64,000 nucleotides of DNA from Symsagittifera roscoffensis (Eukaryota > Xenacoelomorpha > Acoela > Convolutidae). The position numbers were made by a program, and so were the translations under genes. Below are positions 43,000-55,860 of this stretch, one piece after another. Location of the stretch: positions 13,407,088 through 13,471,087 of the forward strand of contig NC_087071.1 of assembly GCF_963678635.1 (NCBI RefSeq), read 5' to 3'. The notes beneath the pieces were generated by a model. That model made no database searches. It was given only the letters and a program-made list of their open reading frames with translations, and was not told the origin of the DNA. Every line of letters starts with the position of its first letter. Positions within the stretch are counted from its first letter, which is position 1.

Positions 43000-45900
43000 G
43001 TCTTGCCGCCCCAGACGTTCTTAACTCGCGCCGCTTAAGTCTTTTGTTAAGTCGCTCCGCTTAAGTCTTTTCTTAAGTCACGCCGCTTAAGGCTTTTCTT
43101 AAGTCGGGCTGCTTAAATTTTTTCTTAAGTCGCGCTGCTTAAGTCTTTTCTTAAGTCCCGCCGTTTAAGTCATTTTTTAATTCGCGCCGCTTTAGTCTTT
43201 TCCCCAGTCGCGCCACTTAAGGCTTTTCTTAAGTCACGCCGCTTCAGACTTTCTTAACTCGCGCCGCTTAAGTATTTTCCTAAGTCGCGCCGTTTAAGTC
43301 ATTTTTTAATTCGCGCTGCTTAAGTCTTTTCTCAAGTCGCGCCGCTTAAGATTTTCTTAAGTCTTGCCGCCCCAGACGTTCTTAACTCGCGCCGCTTAAG
43401 TCTTTTGTTAAGTCGCTCCGCTTAAGTCTTTTCTTAAGTCACGCCGCTTAAGTCTTTCCTTAAGTCCCGCCGTTTAAGTCATTTTTTAATTCGCGCTGCT
43501 TAAGTCTTTTCTCAAGTCGCTCCGCTTAAGATTTTCTTAAGTCTTGCCGCCCCAGACTTTCTTAACTCGCTCCGCTTAAGTCTTTTGTTAAATCGCGCCG
43601 CTTAAGTCTTTTCTTAAGTCATGCCGCTTAAGACTTTTCTTGAGTCGGGCTGCTTAAGTTTTTTCCTAAGTCCCGCCTTTTAAGTCATTTTTTAATTCGC
43701 GCGGCTTTAGTCTTTTCTCGAGTCGCGCCACTTAAGGCTTTTCTTAAGTCACGCTGCTTCAGACTTTTTAACTCGCGCCGCTTAAGTCTTTTCCTAATAC
43801 GCGCCTCTTAAACCTTTTCTTAAATCAAGCCGCTTAAGTCTTTCCTTAAGTCGCGCCGCTTAAGTCTTTCCTTAAGTCCCGCCGTTTCAGTCATTTTTTA
43901 ATTTGCGCTGCTTAAGTCTTTTCTCAAGTCGCGCCGCTTAAGATTTTGTTAAGTTTTGCCGCCCCAGACTTTCTTAACTCGCGCCGCTTAAGTCTTTTGT
44001 TAAGTCGCGCCGCTTAAGTCTTTTCCTAAGTCATGCCGCTTAAGACTTTTCTTAAGTCGGGCTGCTTAAATTTTTTCTTAAGTCGCGCTGCTTAAGTCTT
44101 TTCCTAAGTCCCGCCGTTTAAGTCATTTTTAAATTCGCGCCGCTTTAGTCTTTTCTCCTGTCGCGCCACTTAAGGCTTTTCTTAAGTCACGCCGCTTCAG
44201 ACTTTCATAACTAGCGCCGCTTAAGTCTTTTCCTAAGTCGCGCCTCTTAAACTTTTTCTTAAGTCACGCCGCTTAAGTCTTTCCTTAAGTCGCGCCGCTT
44301 AAGTCTTTCCTTAAGTCCCGCCGTTTAAGTCATTTTTTAATTCGCGCTGCTTAAGTCTTTTCTCAAGTCGCGCCGCTTAAGATTTTCTTAAGTCTTGCCG
44401 CCCCCGACTTTCTTAACTCGCGCCGCTTAAGTCTTTTGTTAAGTCGCGCCGCTTAAGTCTTTTCTTAAGTCACGCCGCCTAAAACTTTTCTTAAGTCGGG
44501 CTGCTTAAATTTTTTCTTAAGTCGCGCTGCTTAAGTCTTTTCTAAGTCCCGCCATTTAAGTCATTTGTTAATTCGCGCCGCTTTAGTCTTTTTTCCTGTC
44601 GCGCCACTTAAGGCTTTTCTTAAGTCACGCCGCTTCAGACTTTCTTAACTCGCGCAGCTTAAGTCTTTTCCTAAGTCGCCCCTCTTAAAACTTTTCTTAA
44701 GTCACGCCGCTTAAGTCTTTCCTTAAGTCGCGCCGCTTAAATCTTTCATTAAGTCCCGCCGTTTAAGTCATTTTTTAATTCGCGCTGCTTAAGTCTTTTC
44801 TCAAGTCGTGCCGCTTAAGATTTTCTTAAGTCTTGCCGCCCCCGACTTTCTTAACTCGCACCGCTTAAGTCTTTTGTTAAGTCGCGCCGCTTAAGTCTTT
44901 TCTTAAGTCACGCCGCCTAAAATTTTCTTAAGTCGGGCTGCTTCAATTTTTTCTTAAGTCGCGCTGCTTAAGTCTTTTCTAAGTCCCGCCATTTAAGTCA
45001 TTGTTTAAATCGCGCCGCTTTAGTCTTTTCTCCTGTCGCGCCACTTAAGGCTTTTCTTAATTCACGCCGCTTCAGACTTTCTTAACTAGCGCCGCTTAAG
45101 TCTTTTCCTAAGTCGCGCCTCTTAAACTTTTTCTTAAGTCACGCCGCTTAAGTCTTTCCTTAAGTCGCGCCGCTTAAGTCTTTCCTTAAGTCCCGCCGTT
45201 TAAGTCATTTTTTAATTTGCGCTGCTTAAGTCTTTTCTCAATTCGCGCCGCTTAAGATTTTCTTAAGTCTTGCCGCCCCCGACTTTCTTAACTCGCGCCG
45301 CTTAAGTCTTTTGTTAAGTCGCGCCGCTTAAGTCTTTTCTTAAGTCACGCCGCCTAAAACTTTTCTTAAGTCGGGCTGCTTAAATTTTTTCTTAAGTCGC
45401 GCTGCTTAAGTCTTTTCTAAGTCCCGCCATTTAAGTCATTTTTTAATTCGCGCCGCTTTAGTCTTTTCTCCTGTCGCGTCACTTAAGGCTTTTCTTAAGT
45501 CACGCCGCTTCAGACATTCTTAACTCGCGCCGCTTAAGTCTTTTCCTAAGTCGCACCTCTTAAACCTTTTCTTAAGTCACGCCGCTTAAGTCTTTCCTTA
45601 AGTCGCGCCGCTTAAATCTTTCCTTAAGTCCCGCCGTTTAAGTCATTTTTTAAATCGCGCCGCTTTAGTCTTTTCTCCAGTCGCGCCACTTAAGGCTTTT
45701 CTTAAGTCACGCCGCTTCAGACTTTCTTAACGCGCGACGCTTAAGTCTTTTGCTAAGTCGCGCCTCTTAAACCTTTTCTTAAGTCCCGCCGTTTAAGTCA
45801 TTTTTTAATTCGCGCTGCTTAGTCTTTTCTCAAGTCGCGCCGCTTAAGATTTTCTTAAATCTTGCCGCCCCAGACTTTCTTAACTCGCGCCGCTTAAGTC

Positions 45901-47700
45901 TTTTGTTAAGTCGCGCCGCTTAAGTCTTTTCTTAAGTCACGCCGCCTAAGACTTTTCTTAAGTCGGGCTGCTTAAATTTTTTCTTAAGTCGCGCTGCTTA
46001 AGTCTTTTCTAAGTCCCGCCATTTAAGTCATTGTTTAAATCGCGCCGCTTTAGTCTTTTCTCCTGTCGCGCCACTTAAGGCTTTTCTTAAGTCACGCCGC
46101 TTCAGACTTTCTTAACTAGCGCCGCTTAAGTCTTTTCCTAAATCGCGCCTCTTAAACTTTTTCTTAAGTCACGCCGCTTAAGTCTTTCCTTAAGTCGCGC
46201 CGCTTAAGTCTTTCCTTAAGTCCCGCCGTTTAAGTCATTTTTTAATTCGCGCTGCTTAAGTCTTTTCTCAATTCGCGCCGCTTAAGATTTTCTTAAGTCT
46301 TGCCGCCCCCGACTTTCTTAACTCGCACAGCTTAAGACTTTTGTTAAGTCGCGCCGCTTAAGTCTTTTCTTAAATCACGCCGCCTAAAACTTTTCTTAAG
46401 TCGGGCTGCTTAAATTTTTTCTTAAGTCGCGCTGCTTAAGTCTTTTCTAAGTCCCGCCATTTAAGTCATTTTTTAATTCGCGCCGCTTTAGTCTTTTCTC
46501 CTGTCGCGCCACTTAAGGCTTTTCTTAAGTCACGCCGCTTCAGACATTCTTAACTCGCGCCGTTTAAGTCTTTTCCTAAGTCGCACCTCTTAAACCTTTT
46601 CTTAAGTCACGCCGCTTAAGTCTTTCCTTAAGTCGCGCCGCTTAAATCTTTCCTTAAGTCCCGCCATTTAAGTCATTTTTTAAATCGCGCCGCTTTAGTC
46701 TTTTCTCCAGTCGCGCCACTTAAGGCTTTTCTTAAGTCACGCCGCTTCAGACTTTCTTAACTCGCGACGCTTAAGTCTTTTCCTAAGTCGCGCCTCTTAA
46801 ACCTTTTCTTAAGTCCCGCCGTTTAAGTCATTTTTTAATTCGCGCTGCTTAGTCTTTTCTCAAGTCGCGCCGCTTAAGATTTTCTTAAATCTTGCCGCCC
46901 CAGACTTTCTTAACTCGCGCCGCTTAAGTCTTTTGTTAAGTCGCGCCGCTTAAGTATTTTCTTAAGTCACGCCGCCTAAGACTTTTCTTAAGTCGGGCTG
47001 CTTAAATTTTTTCTTAAGTCGCGCTGCTTAAGTCTTTTCTAAGTCCTGCAATTTAAGTCATTTTTTAAATCGCGCCGCTTTAGTCTTTTCTCCAGTCGCG
47101 CCACTTAAGGCTTTTCTTAAGTCACGCCGCTTCAGACTTTCTTAACTCGCGACGCTTAAGTCTTTTCCTAAGTCGCGCCTCCTAAACCTTTTCTTAAGTC
47201 CCGCCGTTTAAGTCATTTTTTAATTCGCGCTGCTTAGTCTTTTCTCAAGTCGCGCCGCTTAAGATTTTCTTAAATCTTGCCGCCCCAGACTTTCTTAACT
47301 CGCGCCGCTTAAGTCTTTTGTTAAGTCGCGCCGCTTAAGTCTTTTCTTAAGGCACGCCGCCTAAGACTTTTCTTAAGTCGGGCTGCTTAAATTTTTTCTT
47401 AAGTCGCGCTGCTTAAGTTTTTTCTAAGTCCCGCCGTTTAAGTCATTTTTTAATTTGCGCCGCTTTAGTCTTTTCTCCAGTCGTGCCACTTAAGGCTTTT
47501 CTTAAGTCACGCCGCTTCAGACTTTCTTAACTCGCGCCGCTTAAGTCTTTACTTAAGTCGCGCCGCTTAAGTCTTTCCTTAAGTCCCGCCGTTTAAGTCA
47601 TTTTTTAATTCGCGCTGCTTAGTCTTTTCTCAAGTCGCGCCGCTTAAGATTTTCTTAAGTCTTGCCGCCCCAGACTTTCTTACCTCGCGCCGCTTAAGTC
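43000..47700 (+). repeat. Higher-order repeats near 438 bp
   Basis: The marker TTGCCGCCCC(C/A)GACTTTC, a diagnostic variant monomer, recurs at 44401, 44839 and 45276 at 437-438 bp steps (17 monomers). Other steps of about 365, 400, 430 and 590 bp occur in this stretch, so blocks have gained or lost whole monomers. Confidence 0.75.
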
Positions 47701-50700
47701 TTTTGTTAAGTCGCGCCGCTTAAATCTTTTCTTAAGTCACGCCGCTTAAGACTTTTCTTAAGTCGGGCTGCTGAAATTTTTTCTTAAGTCGGGCTGCTTA
47801 TTTCTTTTCTTAAGTCCCGCCGCTTAAGTCAATTTTTAATTCGCGCCGTTTTAATCTTTTCTCAAGTCGCGCCGCTTAAGATTTTCTTAAGTCACGCCGC
47901 TTCAGACTTTCTTAACTCGCGCCGCTTAAGTCTTTTCCTAAGTCGCGCCTCTTAAACCTTTTCTGAAGTCACGCCGCTTAAGTCTTTTCTCCAGTCGCGC
48001 CACTTAAGGCTTTTCTTAAAACACGCCGCTTCAGAGTTTCTTAACTCGCGCTGCTTAAGTCTTTTCCTAAGTCGCGCCTCTTAAACCTCTTCTTAAGTCA
48101 TGCCGCTTAAGTCTTTTCTTAAGTCACGCCGCATCAGACTTTCTTAACTCGCGCCGCTTAAGTCTTTTCCTAAGTCACGCCTCTTAAACCTTTTCTTAAG
48201 TCACGCCGCTTTAGTCTTTTCACCAGTCGCGCCACTTAAGGCTTTTCTTAAGTCACGCCGCTTCAGACTGTCTTAACTCGCGCCGCTTAAGTCTTTTCCT
48301 AAGTCGCGCCTCTTAAACCTTTTCTTAAGTCACGCCGCTCAAGTCTTTTCTTAAGTCGCGCCGCTTAAGTCTTTCCTTAAGTCGCGCCGCTTAAGTCTCT
48401 CCTTAAGTCCCGCCGTTTGAGTCATTTTTTAATTCGCGCTGGTTAGTCTTTTCTCAAGTCGCGCCGCTTAAGATTTTCTTAAGTCTTGCCGCCCCAGACT
48501 TTCTTAACTCGCGCCGCTTAAGTCTTTTGTTAAGTCGCGCCGCTCAAGTCTTTTGTTAAGTCCCGCCGCTTAAGTCACGCCGCCTAAGACTTTTCTTAAG
48601 TGGGGCTGCTTAAATTTTTTCTTAAGTCGCGCTGCTTAAGTCTTTTCTTAAGTCCTGCCGTTTAAGTCAATTTTTAATTCGCGCCGCTTTAGTCTTTTCT
48701 CCAGTCGCGCCACTTAAGGCTTTTCTTAAGTCACGCCGCTTCAGACTTTCTTAACTCGCGCCGCTTAAGTCTTTTCCTAAGTCGCGCCTCTTAAACTTTT
48801 TCTGAAGTCACGCCGCTTAAGTCTTTTCTTAAGTCGCGCCGCTTAAATCTTTCCTTAAGTCGCGCCGCTTAAGTCTCTCCTTAAGTCCCGCCGTTTAAGT
48901 CATTTTTTAATTCGCGCTGGTTAGTCTTTTCTCAAGTCGCGCCGCTTAAGATTTTCTTATGTCTTGCCGCCCCAGACTTTCTTAACTCGTGCCGCTTAAG
49001 TCTTTTGTCAAGTCGCGCCGCTTAAGTATTTTCCTAAGTCACGCCGCTTAAGACTTTTCTTAAGTCGGGCTGCTGAAATTTTTTCATAAGTCGCGCTGCT
49101 TAATTCTTTTCTTAAGTCCCGCCGTTTAAGTCAATTTTTAATTCGCAACGTTTTAGTCTTTTCTCAAGTCGCGCCGCTTAAGATTTTCTTAAGTCTTGCC
49201 GCCCCAGACTTTCTTAACTCGCGCCGCTTAAGTCTTTTGTTAAGTCGCGCCGCTTAAGTCACGCCGCTTAAGACTTTTCTTAAGTCGGGCTGCTTAAATT
49301 TTTTCTTAAGTCGCGCTGCTTAAGTCTTTTCTTAAGTCCCGCCGTTTAAGTCATTTTTTAATTTGCGCTGGTTTGTCTTTTCTCAAGTCGCGCCGCTTAA
49401 GATTTTCTTAAGTCTTGCCGCCCCAGACTGTCTTAACTCGCGCCGCTTAAGTCTTTTGTTAAGTCGCGCCGCTTAAGCCTTTTGTTAAGTCCCGCCGCTT
49501 AAGTCACGCCGCTCAAGACTTTTCTTAAGTCGGGCTGCTTAAATTTTTTCTTAAGTCGCGCTGCTTAAGTCTTTTCTTAAGTCCTGCCGTTTAAGTCAAT
49601 TTTTAATTCGCGCCGCTTTAGTATTTTCTCCAGTCGCGCCACTTTAGGCTTTTCTTAAGTCACGCCGCTTCAGACTTTTCTTAAGTCGGGCTGCTGAAAT
49701 TTTTTCTTAAGTCGCGCTGCTTAAGTCTTTTCTTAAGTCCCGCCGTTTAGGTCATTTTTTAATTCGCGCTGGTTAGTCTTTTCTCAAGTCGCGCCGCTTA
49801 AGATTTTCTTAAGTCTTGCCGCCCCAGACTTTCTTAACTCGCGCCGCTTAAGTTTTTTGTTAAGTCGCGCCGCTTAAGTCTTTTGTTAAGTCCCGCCGCT
49901 TAAGTCACGCCGCTTAAGACTTTTCTTAAGTCGTGCTGCTTAAATTTTTTCTTAAGTCGCGCTGCTTAAGTCTTTTCTTAAGTCCTGCCGTTTAAGTCAA
50001 TTTTTAATTCGCGCTGCTTTAGTCTTTTCTCAAGTCGCTCCGCTTAAGATTTTCTTGAGTCTTGCCGCCCCAGACTTTCTTAACTCGCGCCGCTTAAGTA
50101 TTTTGTCAAGTCGCGCCGCTTAAGTCTTATCCTAAGTCACGCCGCTTAAGACTTTTCTTAAGTCGGGCTGCTGAAATTTTTTCATAAGTCGCGCTGCTTA
50201 ATTCTTTTCTTAAGTCCCGCCGTTTAAGTCAATTTTTAATTCGCAACGTTTTAGTCTTTTCTCAAGTCTTGCCTCTTAAATCTTTTCTGAAGTCACGCCG
50301 CTTAAGTCTTTTCTCCAGTCGCGCCACTTAAGGCTTTTCTTAAAACACGCTGCTTCAGAGTTTCTTAACTCGCGCTGCTTAAGTCTTTTCCTAAGTCGCG
50401 CCTCTTAAACCTTTTCTTAAGTCGTGCCGCTTAAGTCTTTTCTTAAGTCACGCCGCATCAGACTTTCTTAACTCGCGCCGCTTAAGTCTTTTCCTAAGTC
50501 ACGCCTCTTAAACCTTTTCTTAAGTCACGTCGCTTTAGTCTTTTCTCCAGTCGCACCACTTAAGGCTTTTCTTAAGTCACGCCGCTTCAGACTGTCTTAA
50601 CTCGCGCCGCTTAAGTCTTTTCCTAAGTCGCGCCTCTTAAACCTTTTCTTAAGTCACGCCGCTCAAGTCTTTTCTTAAGTCGCGCCGCTTAAGTCTTTCC

Positions 50701-53700
50701 TTAAGTCGCGCCGCTTAAGTCTCTCCTTAAGTCCCGCCGTCTAAGTCATTTTTTAATTCGCGCTGGTTAGTCTTTTCTCAAGTCGCGCCGCTTAAGATTT
50801 TCTTAAGTCTTGCCGCCCCAGACTTTCTTAACTCGCGCCGCTTAAGTCTTTTGTTAAGTCGCGCCGCTTAAGTCTTTTGTTAAGTCCCGCCGCTCAAGTC
50901 ACGCCGCTTAAGACTTTTCTTAAGTCGGGCTGCTTAAATTTTTTCTTAAGTCGCGCTGCTTAAGTCTTTTCTTAAGACCTGCCGTTTAAGTCAATTTTTA
51001 AGTCGCGCCGCTTTAGTCTTTTCTCCAGTCGCGCCACTTAAGGCTTTTCTTAAGTCACGCCGCTTCAGACTTTCTTAACTCGCGCCGCTTAAGTCTTTTC
51101 CTAAGTCGCGCCTCTTAAACTTTTTCTGAAGTCACGCCGCTTAAGTCTTTTCTTAAGTCGCGCCGCTTAAGTCTTTCCTTTAGTCGCGCCGCTTAAGTCT
51201 CTCCTTAAGTCCCGCCGTTTAAGTCATTTTTTAATTCGCGCTGGTTAGTCTTTTCTCAAGTCGCGTCGCTTAAGATTTTATTAAGTCTTGCCGCCCCAGA
51301 CTTTCTTAACTCGCGCCGCTTAAGTCTTTTGTTAAGTCGCGCCGCTTAAGTCTTTTGTTAAGTCCCGCCGCTCAAGTCACGCCGCTTAAGACTTTTCTTA
51401 AGTCGGGCTGCTTAAATTTTTTCTTAAGTCGCGCTGCTTAAGTCTTTTCTTAAGTTCTGCCGTTTAAGTCAATTTTTAATTCGCGCCGCTTTAGTCTTTT
51501 CTCCAGTCGCGCCACTTAAGGCTTTTCTTAAGTCACGCCGCTTCAGACTTTCTTAACTCGCGCCGCTTAAGTTTTTCTTAAGTCGCGCCTCTTAAACTTT
51601 TTTTTTCTTAAGTCACGCCGCTTAAGTCATTTTGTAATTCGCGCTGCTTAAATTTTTTCTTAAGTCGCGCTGCTTAAGTCTTTTCTTAAGTCCAGCCGTT
51701 TAAGTTATTTTTTAATTCGCGCTGGTTAGTCTTTTCTCAAGTCGCGTCGCTTAAGATTTTCTTAAGTCTTGCCGCCCCAGACTTTCCTAACTCGCGCCGC
51801 TTAAGTCTTTTGTCAAGTGGCGCCGCCTAGGTCTTTTCCTAAGTCACGCCGCTTAAGACTTTTCTTAAGTCGGGCTGCTGAAATTTTTTCATAAGTCGCG
51901 CTGCTTAATTCTTTTCTTAAGTCCCGCCGTTTAAGTCAATTTTTAATTCGCAACGTTTTAGTCTTTTCTCAAGTCGCGCCGCTTAAGATTTTCTTAAGTC
52001 TTGCCGCCACAGACTTTCTTAACTCGCGCCGCTTAAGTCTTTTGTTAAGTCGCGCCGCTTAAGTCACGCCGCTGAAGACTTTTCTTAAGTCGGGCTACTT
52101 ACATTTTTCTTAAGTCGCGCTGCTTCAGTCTTTTCTTAAGTCCCGCTGTTTAAGTCGTTTTTTAATTCGCGCCGCTTTAGTCTTTTCTCCAGTCGCGCCA
52201 CTTAAGGCTTTTCTTAAGTCATGCCGCTTCAGACTTTCTTAACTCGCGCCGCTTAAGTATTTTCCTAAGTCGCGCCTCTTAAACCTTTTCTTAAGGCACG
52301 CCGCTTAAGTCTTTTCTTAAGTCGCGCCGCTTAAACCTTTCCTTAAGTCCCGCCGCTTAAGTCATTTTTTAATTCGCGCTGCTTAAGTCTTTTCTCAAGT
52401 CGCGCCGCTTAAGATTTTCTTAAGTGTTGCCACTCCAGACTTTCTTAACTCGCGCCACTTAAGTCTTTTGTTAAGTCGCGCCGCTTAAGTCTTTTCTTAA
52501 GTCACTCCACTTAAGACTTTTCTCAAGTCGGGCTGCTTAAATATTTTCTTAAGTCGCGCTGCTTAAGTCTTTTCTTAAGTCGCGCCACTTAAGGCTTTTC
52601 TTAAGTCATACCGCTTCAGACTTTCTTAACTTGCGCCACTTAAGTCTTTTCTTAAGTCATGCCGCTTAAATCTTTTGTTAAGTCCCGCCGTTTAGGTCAT
52701 TTTTTAATTCGCGCTGCTTAAGTCTTTTCTCAAGTCGCGACACTTAAGACTTTTCTTAAGTCACGCCGCTTCAGACGTTCCTAACTCGCGCCTCTTAAGT
52801 CTTTTCTTAAGTCGCGCCTCTTAAACCTTTTCTTAAGTCGCGCCGTTTAAGTCATTTTTTAATTCGCGCTGCTTAAGTCTTTTCTCAAGTCGCTCCGCTT
52901 AAGATTTTCTTAAGTTTTGCCGCCCCAGACTTTCTTAACTTGCGCCGCTTAAGTCTTTTATTAATTCGCGCCGCTTAAGTCTTTTCTTAAGTCACGCCGC
53001 TTATGACTTTTCTTAAGTCACGCCGCTTCAGACTTTCTTAACTCGCGCCGCTTAAGTATTTTCCTAAGTCGCGCCTCTTAAACCTTTTCTTAAGGCACGC
53101 CGCTTAAGTCTTTTCTTAAGTCGCGCCGCTTAAACCTTTCCTTAAGTCCCGCCGCTTAAGTCATTTTTTAATTCGCGCTGCTTAAGTCTTTTCTCAAGTC
53201 GCGCCGCTTAGGATTTTCTTAAGTGTTGCCACTCCAGACTTTCTTAACTCGCGCCACTTAAGTGTTTTGTTAAGTCGCGCCGCTTAAGTCTTTTCTTAAG
53301 TCACTCCACTTAAGACTTTTCTCAAGTCGGGCTGCTTAAATATTTTCTTAAGTCGCGCTGCTTAAGTCTTTTCTTAAAACGCGCCACTTAAGGCTTTTCT
53401 TAAGTCACACCGCTTCAGACTTTCTTAACTTGCGCCGCTTAAGTCTTTTCTTAAGTCATGCAGCTTAAATCTTTTGTTAAGTCCCGCCGTTTAAGTCATT
53501 TTTTAATTCGCGCTGTCTAAGTCTTTTCTCAAGTCGCGCCACTTAAGACTTTTCTTAAGTCACGCCGCTTCAGACGTTCCTAACTCGCGCCTCTTAAGTC
53601 TTTTCTTAAGTCGCGCCTCTTAAACCTTTTCTTAAGTCGCGCCGTTTAAGTCATTTTTTAATTCGCGCTGCTTAAGTCTTTTCTCAAGTCGCTCCGTTAA

Positions 53701-54189
53701 GATTTTCTTAAGTTTTGCCGCCCCAGACTTTCTTAACTTGCGCCGCTTAAGTCTTTTGTTAATTCGCGCCGCTTAAGTCTTTTCTTAAGTCACGCCGCTT
53801 AAGACTTTTCTTAAGACGGGCTGCTTAAATTTTTTTCTTAAGTCGCGCCGCTTATGTCTTTTCTTAAGTCACGCCACTTAAGACTTTTCTCAAGTCGGGC
53901 TGCTTAAATTTTTTTTTAAGTCGCGCTGCTTAAGTCTTTTCTTAAGTCGCGCCACTTAAGGTTTTTCTTAAGTCACGCCGCTTCAGACTTTCTCAACTTG
54001 CGCCGCTTAAGTCTTTTCTTAAGTCACGCCGTTTAAATCTTTTGTTAAGTCCCGCCACTTAGGTCATTTTTTAATTCGCGCTGCTTAAGTCTTTTCTCAA
54101 GTCGCGCCACTTAAGACTTTTCTTAAGTCACACCGCTACAGTCTTTCCTAAATCGCGCCGCTTAAGTCTTTTCTTAAGTCGCGCCTCTT

Positions 54190-55860
54190 AAACCTTTTCT
54201 TAAGTCGCGCCGTTTAAGTCATTTATTAATTCGCGCTGCTTAAGTCTTTTCTCAAGTCGCTCCGCTTAAGATTTTCTTAAGTCTTGCCGCCCCAGACTTT
54301 CTTAACTTGCGCCGCTTAAGTCTTTTGTTAAGTCGCGCCGCTTAAGTTTTTTCTTAAGTCACGACGCTTAAGACTTTTCTGAAGTCGGGCTGCTTAATTT
54401 TTTTCTTAAGTCGCGCTGCTTAAGTCTTTTCTTAAGTCCCGCCGTTTAAGTCATTTTTTAATTCGCGCCGTTTTAGTCTTTTCTCCAGTCGCGCCACTTA
54501 AGGCTTTTCTTAAGTCACGCCGCTTCAGACTTTCTTAACTCGCGCCGCTTAAGTATTTTCCTAAGTCGCGCCTCTTAAACCTTTTCTTAAGTCGCGCCGT
54601 TTAAGCCATTTTTTAATTCGCGCTGCTTAAGTCTTTTCTCAAGTCGCTCCGCTTAAAATTTTCTTAAGTCTTGCCGCCCCAGACTTTCTTAACTTGCGCC
54701 GCTTAAGTCTTTTGTTAAGTCGCGCCGCTTAAGTATTTTCTTAAGTCACACCGCTTAAGACTTTTCTTAAGTCGGGCTGCTTAAATTTTTTCTTAAGTCG
54801 CGCTGCTTAAGTCTTTTCTTAAGTCCCGCCGTTTAAGTCATTTTTTAATTCGCGCCGCTTTAGTCTTTTCTCCAGTCGCGCCACTTAAGGCTTTTCTTAA
54901 GTCACGCCGCTTCAGACTTTCTTAACTCGCGCCGCTTAAGTCTTTTCCTAAGTCGCGCCTCTTAAACCTTTTCTTAAGTCGCGCCTCTTAAACCTTTTCT
55001 TAAGTCGCGCCGTTTAAGTCATTTATTAATTCGCGCTGCTTAAGTCTTTTCTCAAGTCGCTCCGCTTAAGATTTTCTTAAGTCTTGCCGCCCCAGACTTT
55101 CTTAACTTGCGCCGCTTAAGTCTTTTGTTAAGTCGCGCCGCTTAAGTTTTTTCTTAAGTCACGACGCTTAAGACTTTTCTGAAGTCGGGCTGCTTAATTT
55201 TTTTCTTAAGTCGCGCTGCTTAAGTCTTTTCTTAAGTCCCGCCGTTTAAGTCATTTTTTAATTCGCGCCGTTTTAGTCTTTTCTCCAGTCGCGCCACTTA
55301 AGGCTTTTCTTAAGTCACGCCGCTTCAGACTTTCTTAACTCGCGCCGCTTAAGTATTTTCCTAAGTCGCGCCTCTTAAACCTTTTCTTAAGTCGCGCCGT
55401 TTAAGCCATTTTTTAATTCACGCTGCTTAAGTCTTTTCTCAAGTCGCTCCGCTTAAAATTTTCTTAAGTCTTGCCGCCCCAGACTTTCTTAACTTGCGCC
55501 GCTTAAGTCTTTTGTTAAGTCGCGCCGCTTAATTATTTTCTTAAGTCACACCGCTTAAGACTTTTCTTAAGTCGGGCTGCTTAAATTTTTTCTTAAGTCG
55601 CGCTGCTTAAGTCTTTTCTTAAGTCCCGCCGTTTAAGTCATTTTTTAATTCGCGCCGCTTTAGTCTTTTCTCCAGTCGCGCCACTTAAGGCTTTTCTTAA
55701 GTCACGCCGCTTCAAACTTTCTTAACTCGCGCCGCTTAAGTCTTTTCCTAAGTCGCGCCTCTTAAACCTTTTCTTAAGTCGCGCCGTTTAAGTCATTTTT
55801 TAATTCGCGCTGCTTAAGTCTTTTCCCAAGTCGATCCGCTTAAGATTTTCTTAAGTCTTG
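54190..55860 (+). repeat. 387/413-bp and 800-bp higher-order repeats
   Basis: The TTGCCGCCCCAGACTTTC marker lies at 54284, 54671, 55084, 55471 and 55858, steps of 387, 413, 387 and 387. Blocks 54190-54990 and 54990-55790 are an 800-bp duplication with the same private variants (for example TCATTTATTAATTC and GTCACGACGC). Confidence 0.8.
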